DNA from: a virus
Direction: 5' to 3' (one strand)
Length of the DNA: 48,506 nt
Virus record (IMG/VR): IMGVR_UViG_3300021091_000126
Coordinates: 1 to 48,506 of that record
Shown here: in pieces, positions 42,722-48,506 of the stretch
Position numbering within the stretch: the first letter of the stretch is position 1
Layout: the number at the start of each line of letters is the position of its first letter
The notes under the pieces: generated by a model
Told to the model about the DNA's origin: nothing
Seen by the model: only the letters and a program-made list of their open reading frames with translations
Databases searched by the model: none
Position numbers and translations under genes: made by a program

Positions 42722-42922
42722 ATGAGACGAGTCACTGTAAAACCTAAATCCAGCAAGGCAAAGAATCGCCTTGCTAACATGATGGATGGTAATCCTATCT
42801 GTGTTGTTGAGCAGGACAAAGGAGATGGTATGCTGTTTCTCGCTTCTGAGAATGGCAAATACTTCTTCTGGGTCAATGTAAGTGATGATTGTCACTGGGA
42901 AACTGAATGGGAGGTATTATGA
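42722..42922 (+). CDS. Small early protein, unknown
   Basis: The protein has 66 residues from ATG 42722; the longer frame would start within the -10 region. A basic N-terminus (RRVTVKPKSSKAKNRLANMM) precedes a beta-rich acidic half (GMLFLASENGKYFFWVNVSD) that resembles a small SH3-like fold. No Shine-Dalgarno is visible for this promoter-proximal gene. It overlaps the next gene by 4 bp. Confidence 0.68.
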   Translation: MRRVTVKPKSSKAKNRLANMMDGNPICVVEQDKGDGMLFLASENGKYFFWVNVSDDCHWETEWEVL

Positions 42923-43134
42923 AACCTAAAATCCGTGTTATCTTAGAGCAAGCGATTGAAGAGGGTGTGCGTCGTGGGTATGCACGGGCACACAAGCATG
43001 TTGAAAATCCTGCCGAAGGTGCTATAATAGAGCACATTGAAGAGGCAGTGATGTCTCAAATCTACGAATACTTTACTTTTGACGATGAGGATTTCCCTAT
43101 CTATCCATGGAATGAAACAGGAGACGGCGTATGA
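42919..43134 (+). CDS. Small helical early protein
   Basis: The protein has 71 residues from ATG 42919, behind GAGG. Helical (RVILEQAIEEGVRRGYARAH, IIEHIEEAVMSQIYEYF) with an acidic C-terminus. No family recognised. ATGA overlaps at both ends. Confidence 0.7.
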   Translation: MKPKIRVILEQAIEEGVRRGYARAHKHVENPAEGAIIEHIEEAVMSQIYEYFTFDDEDFPIYPWNETGDGV

Positions 43135-43319
43135 CTATTGAAAAAGTAAAGTTTGTATCAGTCACTCGTGTGATTGATGACCGCAAAGGTATTCATTACC
43201 TTGATGCTATTGATGAGAATGGTATGCACTGGTCTGCTGAAATGGATAACAAACAAGAAGCATGGCTAGTATATACTAAACTGTGGACCCGAGACCCTCA
43301 ACAACCTTATTACCTATGA
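43131..43319 (+). CDS. Small early protein, unknown
   Basis: The protein has 62 residues, beta-rich (VKFVSVTRVIDDRKGIHYLD, GMHWSAEMDNKQEAWLVYTK). No domain recognised. Coupled to both neighbours by ATGA overlaps. Confidence 0.68.
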   Translation: MTIEKVKFVSVTRVIDDRKGIHYLDAIDENGMHWSAEMDNKQEAWLVYTKLWTRDPQQPYYL

Positions 43320-43453
43320 TTAATCCTTATTCAGTAAAAAAACAAGTAATTGATGAGTATCGTATGGATACTATTAAGGAACGACTTACTCGTATTGAAG
43401 ATAAACTTGATTTACTCATTACTCAACTTAAAATAGAGTTTTATAAAAAATGA
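43316..43453 (+). CDS. Tiny coiled-coil early protein
   Basis: The protein has 45 residues and is found by reading on from the ATGA at 43316. A heptad-like helix ERLTRIEDKLDLLITQLKIE suggests a short coiled coil that could oligomerise or bind a host protein. It ends in an ATGA overlap at 43450. Confidence 0.6.
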   Translation: MINPYSVKKQVIDEYRMDTIKERLTRIEDKLDLLITQLKIEFYKK

Positions 43454-43635
43454 TAGGAAATCCAGATGATATTATACTCATAAGTCCATCAAAGATGTTT
43501 GAGTATGAAAAATTAGCAAGAAATATTGATAATTGTGAGAATGTAGAGGAACTACAACTTTCACTCAAAGGTATGTTAAAGTTGTATATGAAACAACAAG
43601 AAGTAACGGCACAAGTATTAAAAATGAAAATGTGA
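43450..43635 (+). CDS. Small helical early protein
   Basis: The protein has 61 residues, mainly helical (KMFEYEKLARNIDNCENVEE, LKGMLKLYMKQQEVTAQVLK). No family recognised. It overlaps its upstream neighbour by 4 bp and shares one base with the next start (TGATG). Confidence 0.65.
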   Translation: MIGNPDDIILISPSKMFEYEKLARNIDNCENVEELQLSLKGMLKLYMKQQEVTAQVLKMKM

Positions 43636-43859
43636 TGAAATTAACACCAACATCTCTTCGTATTATTGGAAGCATTCTACTCATAATAGGATACTTTATT
43701 CTTTTATATGGTGACATGAAAACTGGCTGCTGGTTTCGTTTGATTGGTGGTTTAGTAATGGTTCCGTTCTCCATTGAAATCAAAACCTGGGATGTTATTG
43801 TGCTACAGGCATTTTTTGCTGTTATTGATACATCTAAAATTATTCAACTATCAGTATGA
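43635..43859 (+). CDS. Small membrane protein
   Basis: The protein has 74 residues from ATG 43635 (a GTG one codon earlier is an alternative). Two hydrophobic segments, SLRIIGSILLIIGYFILLYG and RLIGGLVMVPFSIEI, with a possible third (VIVLQAFFAVIDT), predict an inner-membrane protein. Basic residues before the first segment suggest N-in. A role in membrane or lysis control is only a guess. Confidence 0.65.
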   Translation: MKLTPTSLRIIGSILLIIGYFILLYGDMKTGCWFRLIGGLVMVPFSIEIKTWDVIVLQAFFAVIDTSKIIQLSV

Positions 43860-44014
43860 AACTAGATATAACGATGGAAGAGTATGGTATAATTATTAAT
43901 GCTTTACATTATTATAAGAAAATAGAGAAGAAAGGAAACTTTCAGCAGTATGATGATAAAAGAATTAATAAGTTAAGAGACAAACTATCACATCAAATGG
44001 TATGGGAACAATGA
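43856..44014 (+). CDS. Tiny early protein, unknown
   Basis: The protein has 52 residues, basic and helical (ALHYYKKIEKKGNFQQYDDK, RINKLRDKLSHQMVW). It begins in an ATGA overlap and ends in another at 44011. No family recognised. Confidence 0.6.
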   Translation: MKLDITMEEYGIIINALHYYKKIEKKGNFQQYDDKRINKLRDKLSHQMVWEQ

Positions 44015-44472
44015 TTGACTGGACAACGAGATTTGAAGCTCTGCCCGATGTAGAAAAAGATAAGATTGCTCTGTTGCGAGTGATTGAATGTACGAATGGT
44101 ATTATTCAACACACCTATCGTGCTGGAGATGATGATACATTGACTGTTGATGAAGTCAGAGATGCGATGAAGTTCTCTATGGGATGTATGAAGCGTATGG
44201 AAATACCTGTAGGAGATAAAGTGGTTACATTTGCACCTGAAACTGCGGAACTCTTCACTGAAATGAGACGATTGTATATCTCTGGTGCGAAACAAAATAA
44301 TCAAGAAGATTTCAATGAGTTTCTCAAAGGATCTAAAGCTAATTTGATTGCTGTAGGTAAAGATCGTATTCTACATGCAAGGCGTCTTGCATTTGAGCAT
44401 ATTGACGAATTGCCACCACATACGTTAGAATGGGGACTATCATACATCTTTAGTTTTGCGGGGTGGGTATAA
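44011..44472 (+). CDS. Hypothetical early protein
   Basis: The protein has 153 residues from ATG 44011 (coupled by ATGA; ATG 44002 would add three residues). It is helical, with EKDKIALLRVIECTNGIIQH, TVDEVRDAMKFSMGCMKRME and ILHARRLAFEHIDELPPHTL. No domain recognised. Confidence 0.7.
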   Translation: MIDWTTRFEALPDVEKDKIALLRVIECTNGIIQHTYRAGDDDTLTVDEVRDAMKFSMGCMKRMEIPVGDKVVTFAPETAELFTEMRRLYISGAKQNNQEDFNEFLKGSKANLIAVGKDRILHARRLAFEHIDELPPHTLEWGLSYIFSFAGWV

Positions 44473-44666
44473 TGCCATTCTTTCCTGACTGCTACGATGA
44501 GTGGGGTCTATATAATATTAGTTATGATGGAGACCACAAAATGTATGAAATGCTATTTGAGGGCACCGAAGAAGAGTGTCGTCAATATGCCTACGATAAC
44601 TACACTGACAAGGAGCAAACTAACATGTGCTTGATGGATTGGGAAGCCAGGGAGTGGGATGTATAA
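44472..44666 (+). CDS. Small acidic early protein
   Basis: The protein has 64 residues from ATG 44472, sharing one base with the preceding stop (TAATG). Very acidic and aromatic (FFPDCYDEWGLYNISYDGDH, EEECRQYAYDNYTDKEQ). No family recognised; acidity raises DNA mimicry as a possibility only. Confidence 0.68.
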   Translation: MPFFPDCYDEWGLYNISYDGDHKMYEMLFEGTEEECRQYAYDNYTDKEQTNMCLMDWEAREWDV

Positions 44667-45061
44667 TGGGCATGTTCGACTATTTCCGCTCATCATATGA
44701 TTTGGGCGAGCAGTTTACAAATACGGTGTGTCAAACCAAAGACATTGAAGATGGTATTGGTGGCACAATGACTGACTATTGGTTAGATCCAGCAGGTCAG
44801 TTGTGGTATCCAAGTTATATTGGTTGTCACACCTTTGAAGTATATGAAGAAGGAGATCCAAAGTATAATCCTAATATCAAATGGGGAAACCATGAATATA
44901 TTCCAACTGGAAAGCATGGTAAGTATCAACCACACTACATCACAAAGTATATTGAAGTATATCCTGCTGAGTGGAAAGGTAAATGGGAAGATTGGCCCCG
45001 CTTGCGTTTGCACTTCAGATATGGTATACTACAGGAGCACACCGATGTGACAGGAAGATGA
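44666..45061 (+). CDS. Conserved MGMFDY-type phage protein
   Basis: The protein has 131 residues from ATG 44666 (TAATG coupling); the longer frame lies inside the previous gene. MGMFDYFRSSYDLGEQF, VCQTKDIEDGIGGTMTDYWL and DPAGQLWYPSYIGCHTF form a pattern I recognise from conserved hypothetical proteins in phages and prophages; its function is not known. It is followed by a 4-bp overlap with the next gene. Confidence 0.75.
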   Translation: MGMFDYFRSSYDLGEQFTNTVCQTKDIEDGIGGTMTDYWLDPAGQLWYPSYIGCHTFEVYEEGDPKYNPNIKWGNHEYIPTGKHGKYQPHYITKYIEVYPAEWKGKWEDWPRLRLHFRYGILQEHTDVTGR

Positions 45062-45231
45062 TTGACCTTATTAAAACACTACTCAAATCAGCACTTGCTA
45101 CCTCCCGTTGGGGTCCGTTGACAGAGGCAGATGAAGAACTTGTATGGGACTCTTCCTTTGCTAAAATATTCAAAGCATCATCTATCCGCCGCACACCGAA
45201 AACACCACGCACTGCAATTACACTAGAATGA
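45058..45231 (+). CDS. Small early protein, unknown
   Basis: The protein has 57 residues from ATG 45058 (ATGA). An N-terminal amphipathic helix (IDLIKTLLKSALATSRWGPL), an acidic middle and a basic Arg/Thr/Pro-rich end (SSIRRTPKTPRTAITLE). No family recognised. Ends in an ATGA overlap. Confidence 0.65.
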   Translation: MIDLIKTLLKSALATSRWGPLTEADEELVWDSSFAKIFKASSIRRTPKTPRTAITLE

Positions 45232-45572
45232 CCCTACACAAGTTTGTCTATCAATACGAGGGCAACACATTCTTAGGTGAACGATACCCTCAACAAGAGA
45301 TTATCGTTCAATCTAAATGCGAAGACCTTGATGCACATGAAATTCTGCAACTCTTTAAATCCTACATGGTAGCCTGTGGTTATGCCGAAAAAAGCTTCTA
45401 CGACGCCTGCGAAACAGCAGCAGACGAAAACAATCCCTATCGCAACAAAGGTAGAGACCGACACGAAATGGGAGAAACTGACCAAATCCGCCACACCACG
45501 TACAGTAACTCAAAAGACCAAATCCCAGTCAAAGACACAAATCCAATCAAAGACCTCCTCGATCCAATTTAG
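45228..45572 (+). CDS. Early protein whose 3' half is overprinted
   Basis: The protein has 114 residues. The first 65 (FVYQYEGNTFLGERYPQQEI, EILQLFKSYMVACGYAEKSF) look like a real globular domain. The last 50 residues are polar and low-complexity, and share 191 bp with the next gene in another frame. That part may be constrained mainly by the other reading frame. Confidence 0.7.
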   Translation: MTLHKFVYQYEGNTFLGERYPQQEIIVQSKCEDLDAHEILQLFKSYMVACGYAEKSFYDACETAADENNPYRNKGRDRHEMGETDQIRHTTYSNSKDQIPVKDTNPIKDLLDPI

Positions 45573-45774
45573 TAATGATGTTGACAAGTTTCCTCACACT
45601 GGATTCCCTATTCGCTTAGAATACAAGGATGGCAACGACAAGAAAACTTGTTGGTTTCAATGCTACGACCACTATCACAAACACATCACACGATACAAAG
45701 TAACTGATTATGTCGCAACTACGAATGATATGGCGTTGGTGGGCGAAGTCACTGGGGCAAAAAGCAAGCAATAA
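45382..45774 (+). CDS. Overlapping early protein with basic tail domain
   Basis: The protein has 130 residues from ATG 45382 (GTG 45376 possible). The N-terminal 60 residues are Lys/Thr/Gln-rich and disordered (KKASTTPAKQQQTKTIPIAT) and coincide with the overprinted region; the C-terminal 65 (GFPIRLEYKDGNDKKTCWFQ, HITRYKVTDYVATTNDMALV) look like a folded beta domain. It overlaps the next gene by 65 bp. No Shine-Dalgarno is visible, so the true start is uncertain. Confidence 0.62.
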   Translation: MPKKASTTPAKQQQTKTIPIATKVETDTKWEKLTKSATPRTVTQKTKSQSKTQIQSKTSSIQFSNDVDKFPHTGFPIRLEYKDGNDKKTCWFQCYDHYHKHITRYKVTDYVATTNDMALVGEVTGAKSKQ

Positions 45775-46039
45775 AGACCACGAAGCAGATAAGGTTGCAA
45801 TCATTCGCACTCTTATCTTTGCTACATATCTTATCACCAACGCATTCATTGTTGCTGGTGTGATGAGACACTGGAATGATCGAGAAATCAAAGTTGAGGT
45901 AGAAATCTATGAAAATTCAAACTATTCCGAAAAGTTATACTCAGAAAGACGGCACAATCTGGGAATGGGTGGAGACACCCGAATTGAGGGCGTATATCGC
46001 TCAGGCACAATCAAAAACCGCACTGGAGAGTTTGAATGA
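45710..46039 (+). CDS. Small single-pass membrane protein
   Basis: The protein has 109 residues. A basic amphipathic N-terminus (MIWRWWAKSLGQKASNKDHE) precedes one transmembrane helix (TLIFATYLITNAFIVAGVM) and a polar C-terminus. It starts inside the preceding gene. The last 131 bp overlap another small gene in a different frame, so the C-terminal 40 residues may be poorly constrained. Confidence 0.68.
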   Translation: MSQLRMIWRWWAKSLGQKASNKDHEADKVAIIRTLIFATYLITNAFIVAGVMRHWNDREIKVEVEIYENSNYSEKLYSERRHNLGMGGDTRIEGVYRSGTIKNRTGEFE

Positions 46040-46070
46040 ACCACCCAAACGACCACCCCGAAATAGCTGA
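45909..46070 (+). CDS. Small early protein overprinting the membrane protein tail
   Basis: The protein has 53 residues from ATG 45909, behind GAGGT. KIQTIPKSYTQKDGTIWEWV followed by ETPELRAYIAQAQSKTALES and a Pro/Arg-rich end reads like a genuine protein. It overlaps the membrane protein gene by 131 bp and the next gene by 35 bp. Confidence 0.5.
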   Translation: MKIQTIPKSYTQKDGTIWEWVETPELRAYIAQAQSKTALESLNEPPKRPPRNS

Positions 46071-46272
46071 AGTAGACTGGATTGATGATGCTTTCCGTGT
46101 TGAAGAAACTCGTTGGAAAAGTTATAGGTCTTATTCCAAAAAAGGTAAAGAACTCGTCACCTCATTACACAGAAACACTTGTATTGATGCAACCAGATTT
46201 TACCTTAAAGGATGCCAAGAAGGCTGGATTGCTACCACAACATACGAGGGAACAGTAGGTGGAAAACTCTAA
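46036..46272 (+). CDS. Small early protein, unknown
   Basis: The protein has 78 residues, acidic N-terminus (HPEIAEVDWIDDAFRVEE) then a basic Arg/Lys/Tyr segment (RWKSYRSYSKKGKELVTSLH) and CIDATRFYLKGCQEGW. It overlaps the membrane protein stop by 4 bp (ATGA). No family recognised. Confidence 0.65.
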   Translation: MNHPNDHPEIAEVDWIDDAFRVEETRWKSYRSYSKKGKELVTSLHRNTCIDATRFYLKGCQEGWIATTTYEGTVGGKL

Positions 46273-46426
46273 ACAATACCCATATCATGTGTTAGACCCA
46301 ACTACCCCATGGTACGAGTTTTTGTGTTATTGTGAAATCTGTCATCAACTTGGGGTCAAAGACCAACCCAAACTTGGTAGATATGCTGCATATCGTAGAT
46401 ATCTAAAAATGATGAATATCATATAA
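46259..46426 (+). CDS. Tiny Cys-rich protein with GTG start
   Basis: The protein has 55 residues from GTG 46259, seven bases after GAGGG. CYCEICHQLG gives three Cys and a His in a short span, a possible metal site, followed by a basic helix (KLGRYAAYRRYLKMMNII). No ATG alternative in frame would preserve the Cys motif. It overlaps the previous gene by 14 bp. Confidence 0.58.
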   Translation: MENSKQYPYHVLDPTTPWYEFLCYCEICHQLGVKDQPKLGRYAAYRRYLKMMNII

Positions 46427-46442
46427 TTGTAACTTTTTGTTA

Positions 46443-46450
46443 CATAAATA
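46443..46450 (+). promoter_or_regulatory. Possible late promoter box (CATAAATA) in the early region
   Basis: CATAAATA, one mismatch from the late consensus, lies in a 76-bp gap just after an AT-rich inverted repeat (GTAACTTTTTGTTAC). The next ATG at 46503 is 52 bp downstream. Confidence 0.4.
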
Positions 46451-46502
46451 AAAAGACAATATTAAGAAATCCCCATTTGTGTGGAAACCCTGATAAATTA
46501 GT

Positions 46503-46682
46503 ATGGTAATCGCCAAGAAACCCATGGAAACAATGACAGATCAAGAATGGAAAGAACTCACAGAAATGCGTAATCACATTCAAAACGCTGGCTCTGTCAT
46601 GTCTTTTGATGCCAAGTATATGGAGCATTACACATATCTTCTCGCTAAATCTCTGCAAGGAAAAGGAGACATGATTCGATGA
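46503..46682 (+). CDS. Small early protein, unknown
   Basis: The protein has 59 residues from ATG 46503; in-frame ATGs at 46524 and 46533 are also plausible, the last giving a product starting MTDQEWKEL behind GGA. Helical (EWKELTEMRNHIQNAGSVM, KYMEHYTYLLAKSLQGKG). Ends in an ATGA overlap. Confidence 0.65.
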   Translation: MVIAKKPMETMTDQEWKELTEMRNHIQNAGSVMSFDAKYMEHYTYLLAKSLQGKGDMIR

Positions 46683-46858
46683 CTGACCAAGAATACTTGC
46701 AATTCCTTGAGAATCGTGTTAAAATCCTTGAAGATGAAAACATAGAAACAACCAACGCATTATATGAGATGGAGAATCGTCTCCAAGCACAAATTGATGC
46801 GTTGATTAATTATACTATGCAATATACAAACTGGGGAGAACCAAATGACGTATACTAG
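46679..46858 (+). CDS. Small coiled-coil early protein
   Basis: The protein has 59 residues. A long helix with heptad-like spacing (YLQFLENRVKILEDENIETT, LYEMENRLQAQIDALINYTM) suggests a coiled coil. Coupled by ATGA upstream and overlapping the next gene by 14 bp. Confidence 0.65.
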   Translation: MTDQEYLQFLENRVKILEDENIETTNALYEMENRLQAQIDALINYTMQYTNWGEPNDVY

Positions 46859-47036
46859 TGAAGATTCACTCAAAGTGAATGAGAATGAAGATGGCACACT
46901 TGCTATCGAATGGGATCCAAATGACCCAAGATATTCTCATTTCAATACAATGACAGAGGAAGAACTTAATGATTACCTAACCAAAGCGTTGGAAGAATTC
47001 ATTAAAAAAGACGAGGAAACGTGTAATGCAGAGTAA
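46845..47036 (+). CDS. Small acidic early protein
   Basis: The protein has 63 residues, strongly acidic (SLKVNENEDGTLAIEWDPND, EEELNDYLTKALEEFIKKDE), behind a good GGGGAG ribosome site. The EWDPNDP-type motif recurs in small cyanophage proteins. Function unknown. Overlaps the next gene by 11 bp. Confidence 0.7.
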   Translation: MTYTSEDSLKVNENEDGTLAIEWDPNDPRYSHFNTMTEEELNDYLTKALEEFIKKDEETCNAE

Positions 47037-47331
47037 TGTACACGACATCAAGTATCGTGCTCAATACACTGATATTGAGATGGATGCCATGACACACAAA
47101 GCCGAAGCAGATTCTTGGCGTAAAAACTTTGAAGAGTTGAAAATTAAGTATGAAGAGTTGCAAAACATCTATGTAGAGACAGATGATGAATTAAATTACT
47201 ATCGCAATAAGTTTATTGACGAGTCTTTACAACGTGGTTATCTATTGAATGATTACGATTATCTTAAAGAAGAAATGCGAGAGCTGAAGGCGCGGGTCGC
47301 CAGTTTGGAATTTCTTGCTGACAGGGGTTGA
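47026..47331 (+). CDS. Coiled-coil early protein
   Basis: The protein has 101 residues, almost entirely helical with coiled-coil character (RKNFEELKIKYEELQNIYVE, YLKEEMRELKARVASLEFLA). It starts behind GAGG. Its TGA stop (47329-47331) lies inside the TTGACA -35 box of the next promoter, in the loop of a terminator hairpin, the same arrangement as at 37788. Confidence 0.72.
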   Translation: MQSNVHDIKYRAQYTDIEMDAMTHKAEADSWRKNFEELKIKYEELQNIYVETDDELNYYRNKFIDESLQRGYLLNDYDYLKEEMRELKARVASLEFLADRG

Positions 47332-47346
47332 CACCCCTCTTTTTTT
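47323..47346 (+). terminator. Rho-independent terminator whose loop is the -35 box
   Basis: AGGGG (47323-47327) pairs with CCCCT (47334-47338); the 6-nt loop is exactly TTGACA. A T-rich run follows (CTTTTTTT). Confidence 0.88.
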
Positions 47347-47356
47347 GTGCTACAGT
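47328..47356 (+). promoter_or_regulatory. Sigma70-type early promoter embedded in terminator
   Basis: TTGACA (47328-47333), 17-bp spacer containing the terminator's 3' arm and T-run, TACAGT (47351-47356). It drives the 47380 gene and the methyltransferase. Confidence 0.85.
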
Positions 47357-47379
47357 GACCTTCTAATGAATTTTTGATT

Positions 47380-48036
47380 ATGTCTACCGAGATTATGTCT
47401 TCCAAGATTGCTTCTGATTATTATCAGATAATTCCAGTTGCTTTAAATCATCTTACCGCAGCACTTAATCGTGGTTTAAATGAATTAACGTTTGGACATG
47501 GTGCAGACCTTGATAGTCTTGGTCTCGATACCGTTACAAAAACAAAATTGATTGCTTTGTTTCTTCCATTTGCGATGCAGAAAGCAGCAAAAGAAGTTGG
47601 CGTTGCATACAAATATGTTAATGCTAATGGTTATGATGTAGAAATGGATGACAATGGTGTTGTTACTATTGAGGAGAAAGCATCTTTGATGCAAGATGCT
47701 GCCTCACTTGCCACAGGTAACAATCACAGTAAAGTCAAAAATCATCTGCACTTTGTTATGAAATTGCAGAATGTTGGTAACGTTTTCTGCTCGTGTTTTG
47801 CTGCTCTTGTTAATGTGCCCGCGCTTGAGCATGAAAAATCTGGGTGGTCTGATAGTGTTACCAAGAGTGGCAAAAATAATAATGGATTCTCTAAGCTTCC
47901 TGTGCATATCAGCGATGCTAAGCATGTAGAAGTAATTTATGGTGATATAAGGACAGTCAATTACACTAAGACTGGTAAAGTCAGCAAGAAACAACTCACT
48001 TATTGTCAGACAGAATATGAAACTCTCGCCCAATGA
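47380..48036 (+). CDS. Hypothetical early protein
   Basis: The protein has 218 residues from ATG 47380; an in-frame TTG at 47374 is less likely. The leader from the promoter is about 17 nt and shows no Shine-Dalgarno. A helical N-terminal half (PVALNHLTAALNRGLNELTF, LIALFLPFAMQKAAKEVGVA), then GNNHSKVKNHLHFVMKLQNV, a CSCFAALVNVPALEHEK segment and a basic C-terminus. No family recognised. It overlaps the methyltransferase start by 20 bp, so the two are probably co-translated. Confidence 0.72.
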   Translation: MSTEIMSSKIASDYYQIIPVALNHLTAALNRGLNELTFGHGADLDSLGLDTVTKTKLIALFLPFAMQKAAKEVGVAYKYVNANGYDVEMDDNGVVTIEEKASLMQDAASLATGNNHSKVKNHLHFVMKLQNVGNVFCSCFAALVNVPALEHEKSGWSDSVTKSGKNNNGFSKLPVHISDAKHVEVIYGDIRTVNYTKTGKVSKKQLTYCQTEYETLAQ

Positions 48037-48506
48037 AGTTTATCAGATGAATTGTATCGATGGCATGAATGCTATGGATGCAGAATCTGTTGACCTGTGT
48101 GTGACATCGCCACCATACGATGACCTTCGCACATATAATGACAGCAGCAAATGGGATTTCAATGTCTTCAAAGATGTTGCACATGCACTCACTCGTGTGC
48201 TGAAACCTGGCGGTGTTATTATGTGGAATGTGGGTGATGCTACTATCAATGGTGGTGAATCTGGCAGTAGCTTTCGTCAGACATTGTATTTCATGGAAGA
48301 GTGTGGATTGCGTCTGCACGATACTATGATTTACGAAAAGTCTGGTATTGCATTTGCTGCTGGTCCTCATAGTGTGCGCTACTCACAGGCATTTGAGTAT
48401 TGCTTTATTCTGTCCAAAGGTAAACCAAAGACCGTAAATATTATCATGGACAAGAAGAATAAGTGGGCAGGTATTTCTTCCTGGGGCAACGCTAAGGCAC
48501 GAAAGA
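48017..48506 (+). CDS. DNA methyltransferase, N4-cytosine/N6-adenine beta-class (5' part)
   Basis: The frame is open from ATG 48017 through the window edge (163 complete codons). TSPPYDDLRTYND is the catalytic motif IV (S-P-P-Y), close to the N-terminus; ALTRVLKPGGVIMWNVGDAT follows, and FEYCFILSKGKPK is typical of this family. Motif IV preceding the SAM-binding motif I (expected beyond the edge) indicates the beta arrangement. ATG 48047 is a later alternative start. It probably modifies phage DNA against restriction or methylates specific host sites; target sequence unknown. Confidence 0.88.
   Translation, partial: MKLSPNEVYQMNCIDGMNAMDAESVDLCVTSPPYDDLRTYNDSSKWDFNVFKDVAHALTRVLKPGGVIMWNVGDATINGGESGSSFRQTLYFMEECGLRLHDTMIYEKSGIAFAAGPHSVRYSQAFEYCFILSKGKPKTVNIIMDKKNKWAGISSWGNAKARK

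Noticed and set aside
45112-45145. TTGACA as a further early promoter
   Set aside because: At 17 bp the -10 position reads TGTATG, a poor match; it lies within coding sequence.

Overview
The window is a piece of a T4-like marine cyanophage genome (contractile tail, probable Synechococcus or Prochlorococcus host). It is AT-rich and almost entirely coding. The evidence is recognisable T4-type virion genes (gp48, gp4, gp19/gp54, gp26, gp27 and gp5-like), T4-type late promoter boxes (TATAAATA and close variants), phage tRNAs, sigma70-like early promoters, and a long run of tiny overlapping genes typical of cyanophage early regions. No CRISPR array, insertion sequence or rRNA was seen.

Layout. 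1-1981 (minus strand): 3' part of a gp48-like tail tube cap, an unassigned conserved late protein, and gp4 head completion. A 33-bp divergent region carries late-promoter boxes on both strands. 2015-16632 (plus): tail tube/hub cluster, with a tube-fold protein, a gp26-like protein with a probable -1 frameshift extension, two related tape-measure-like giants (one with a SleB-like hydrolase, one with an M23 peptidase plus a circularly permuted SGNH-like domain), a gp27-like hub, a gp5-like OB-fold hub protein and a separate beta-helix spike. 16633-17772: two consecutive sigma70-like promoters, two small genes, tRNA-Leu(UAA), a small gene, tRNA-Thr(UGU) and a strong terminator. 17774-35358: late promoter, then a 3789-residue structural protein and three collar-domain adhesins, the last with a stalk of Ig-like repeats. 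35384-37788: a protein with a tail-fibre-assembly-chaperone-like motif and two AT-rich orphans.

37785-48506: early region in three promoter-headed blocks (37785, 42673, 47328) holding about 37 small genes, mostly coupled by ATGA or TAATG overlaps. Recognisable members are a flavin-dependent halogenase of the cyanophage VirX1 type, a possible PD-(D/E)XK nuclease, small membrane proteins, and a beta-class DNA methyltransferase cut by the window end. Two of the three promoters have their -35 hexamer inside the loop of a Rho-independent terminator hairpin, and the same hexamer supplies the stop codon of the gene upstream.

How it fits together: the left two thirds build the tail tube, central hub/spike with wall-degrading enzymes, and receptor-binding fibres, expressed late. 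The right third would be expressed early by host-type RNA polymerase and would supply host-takeover functions, most of them unassigned.
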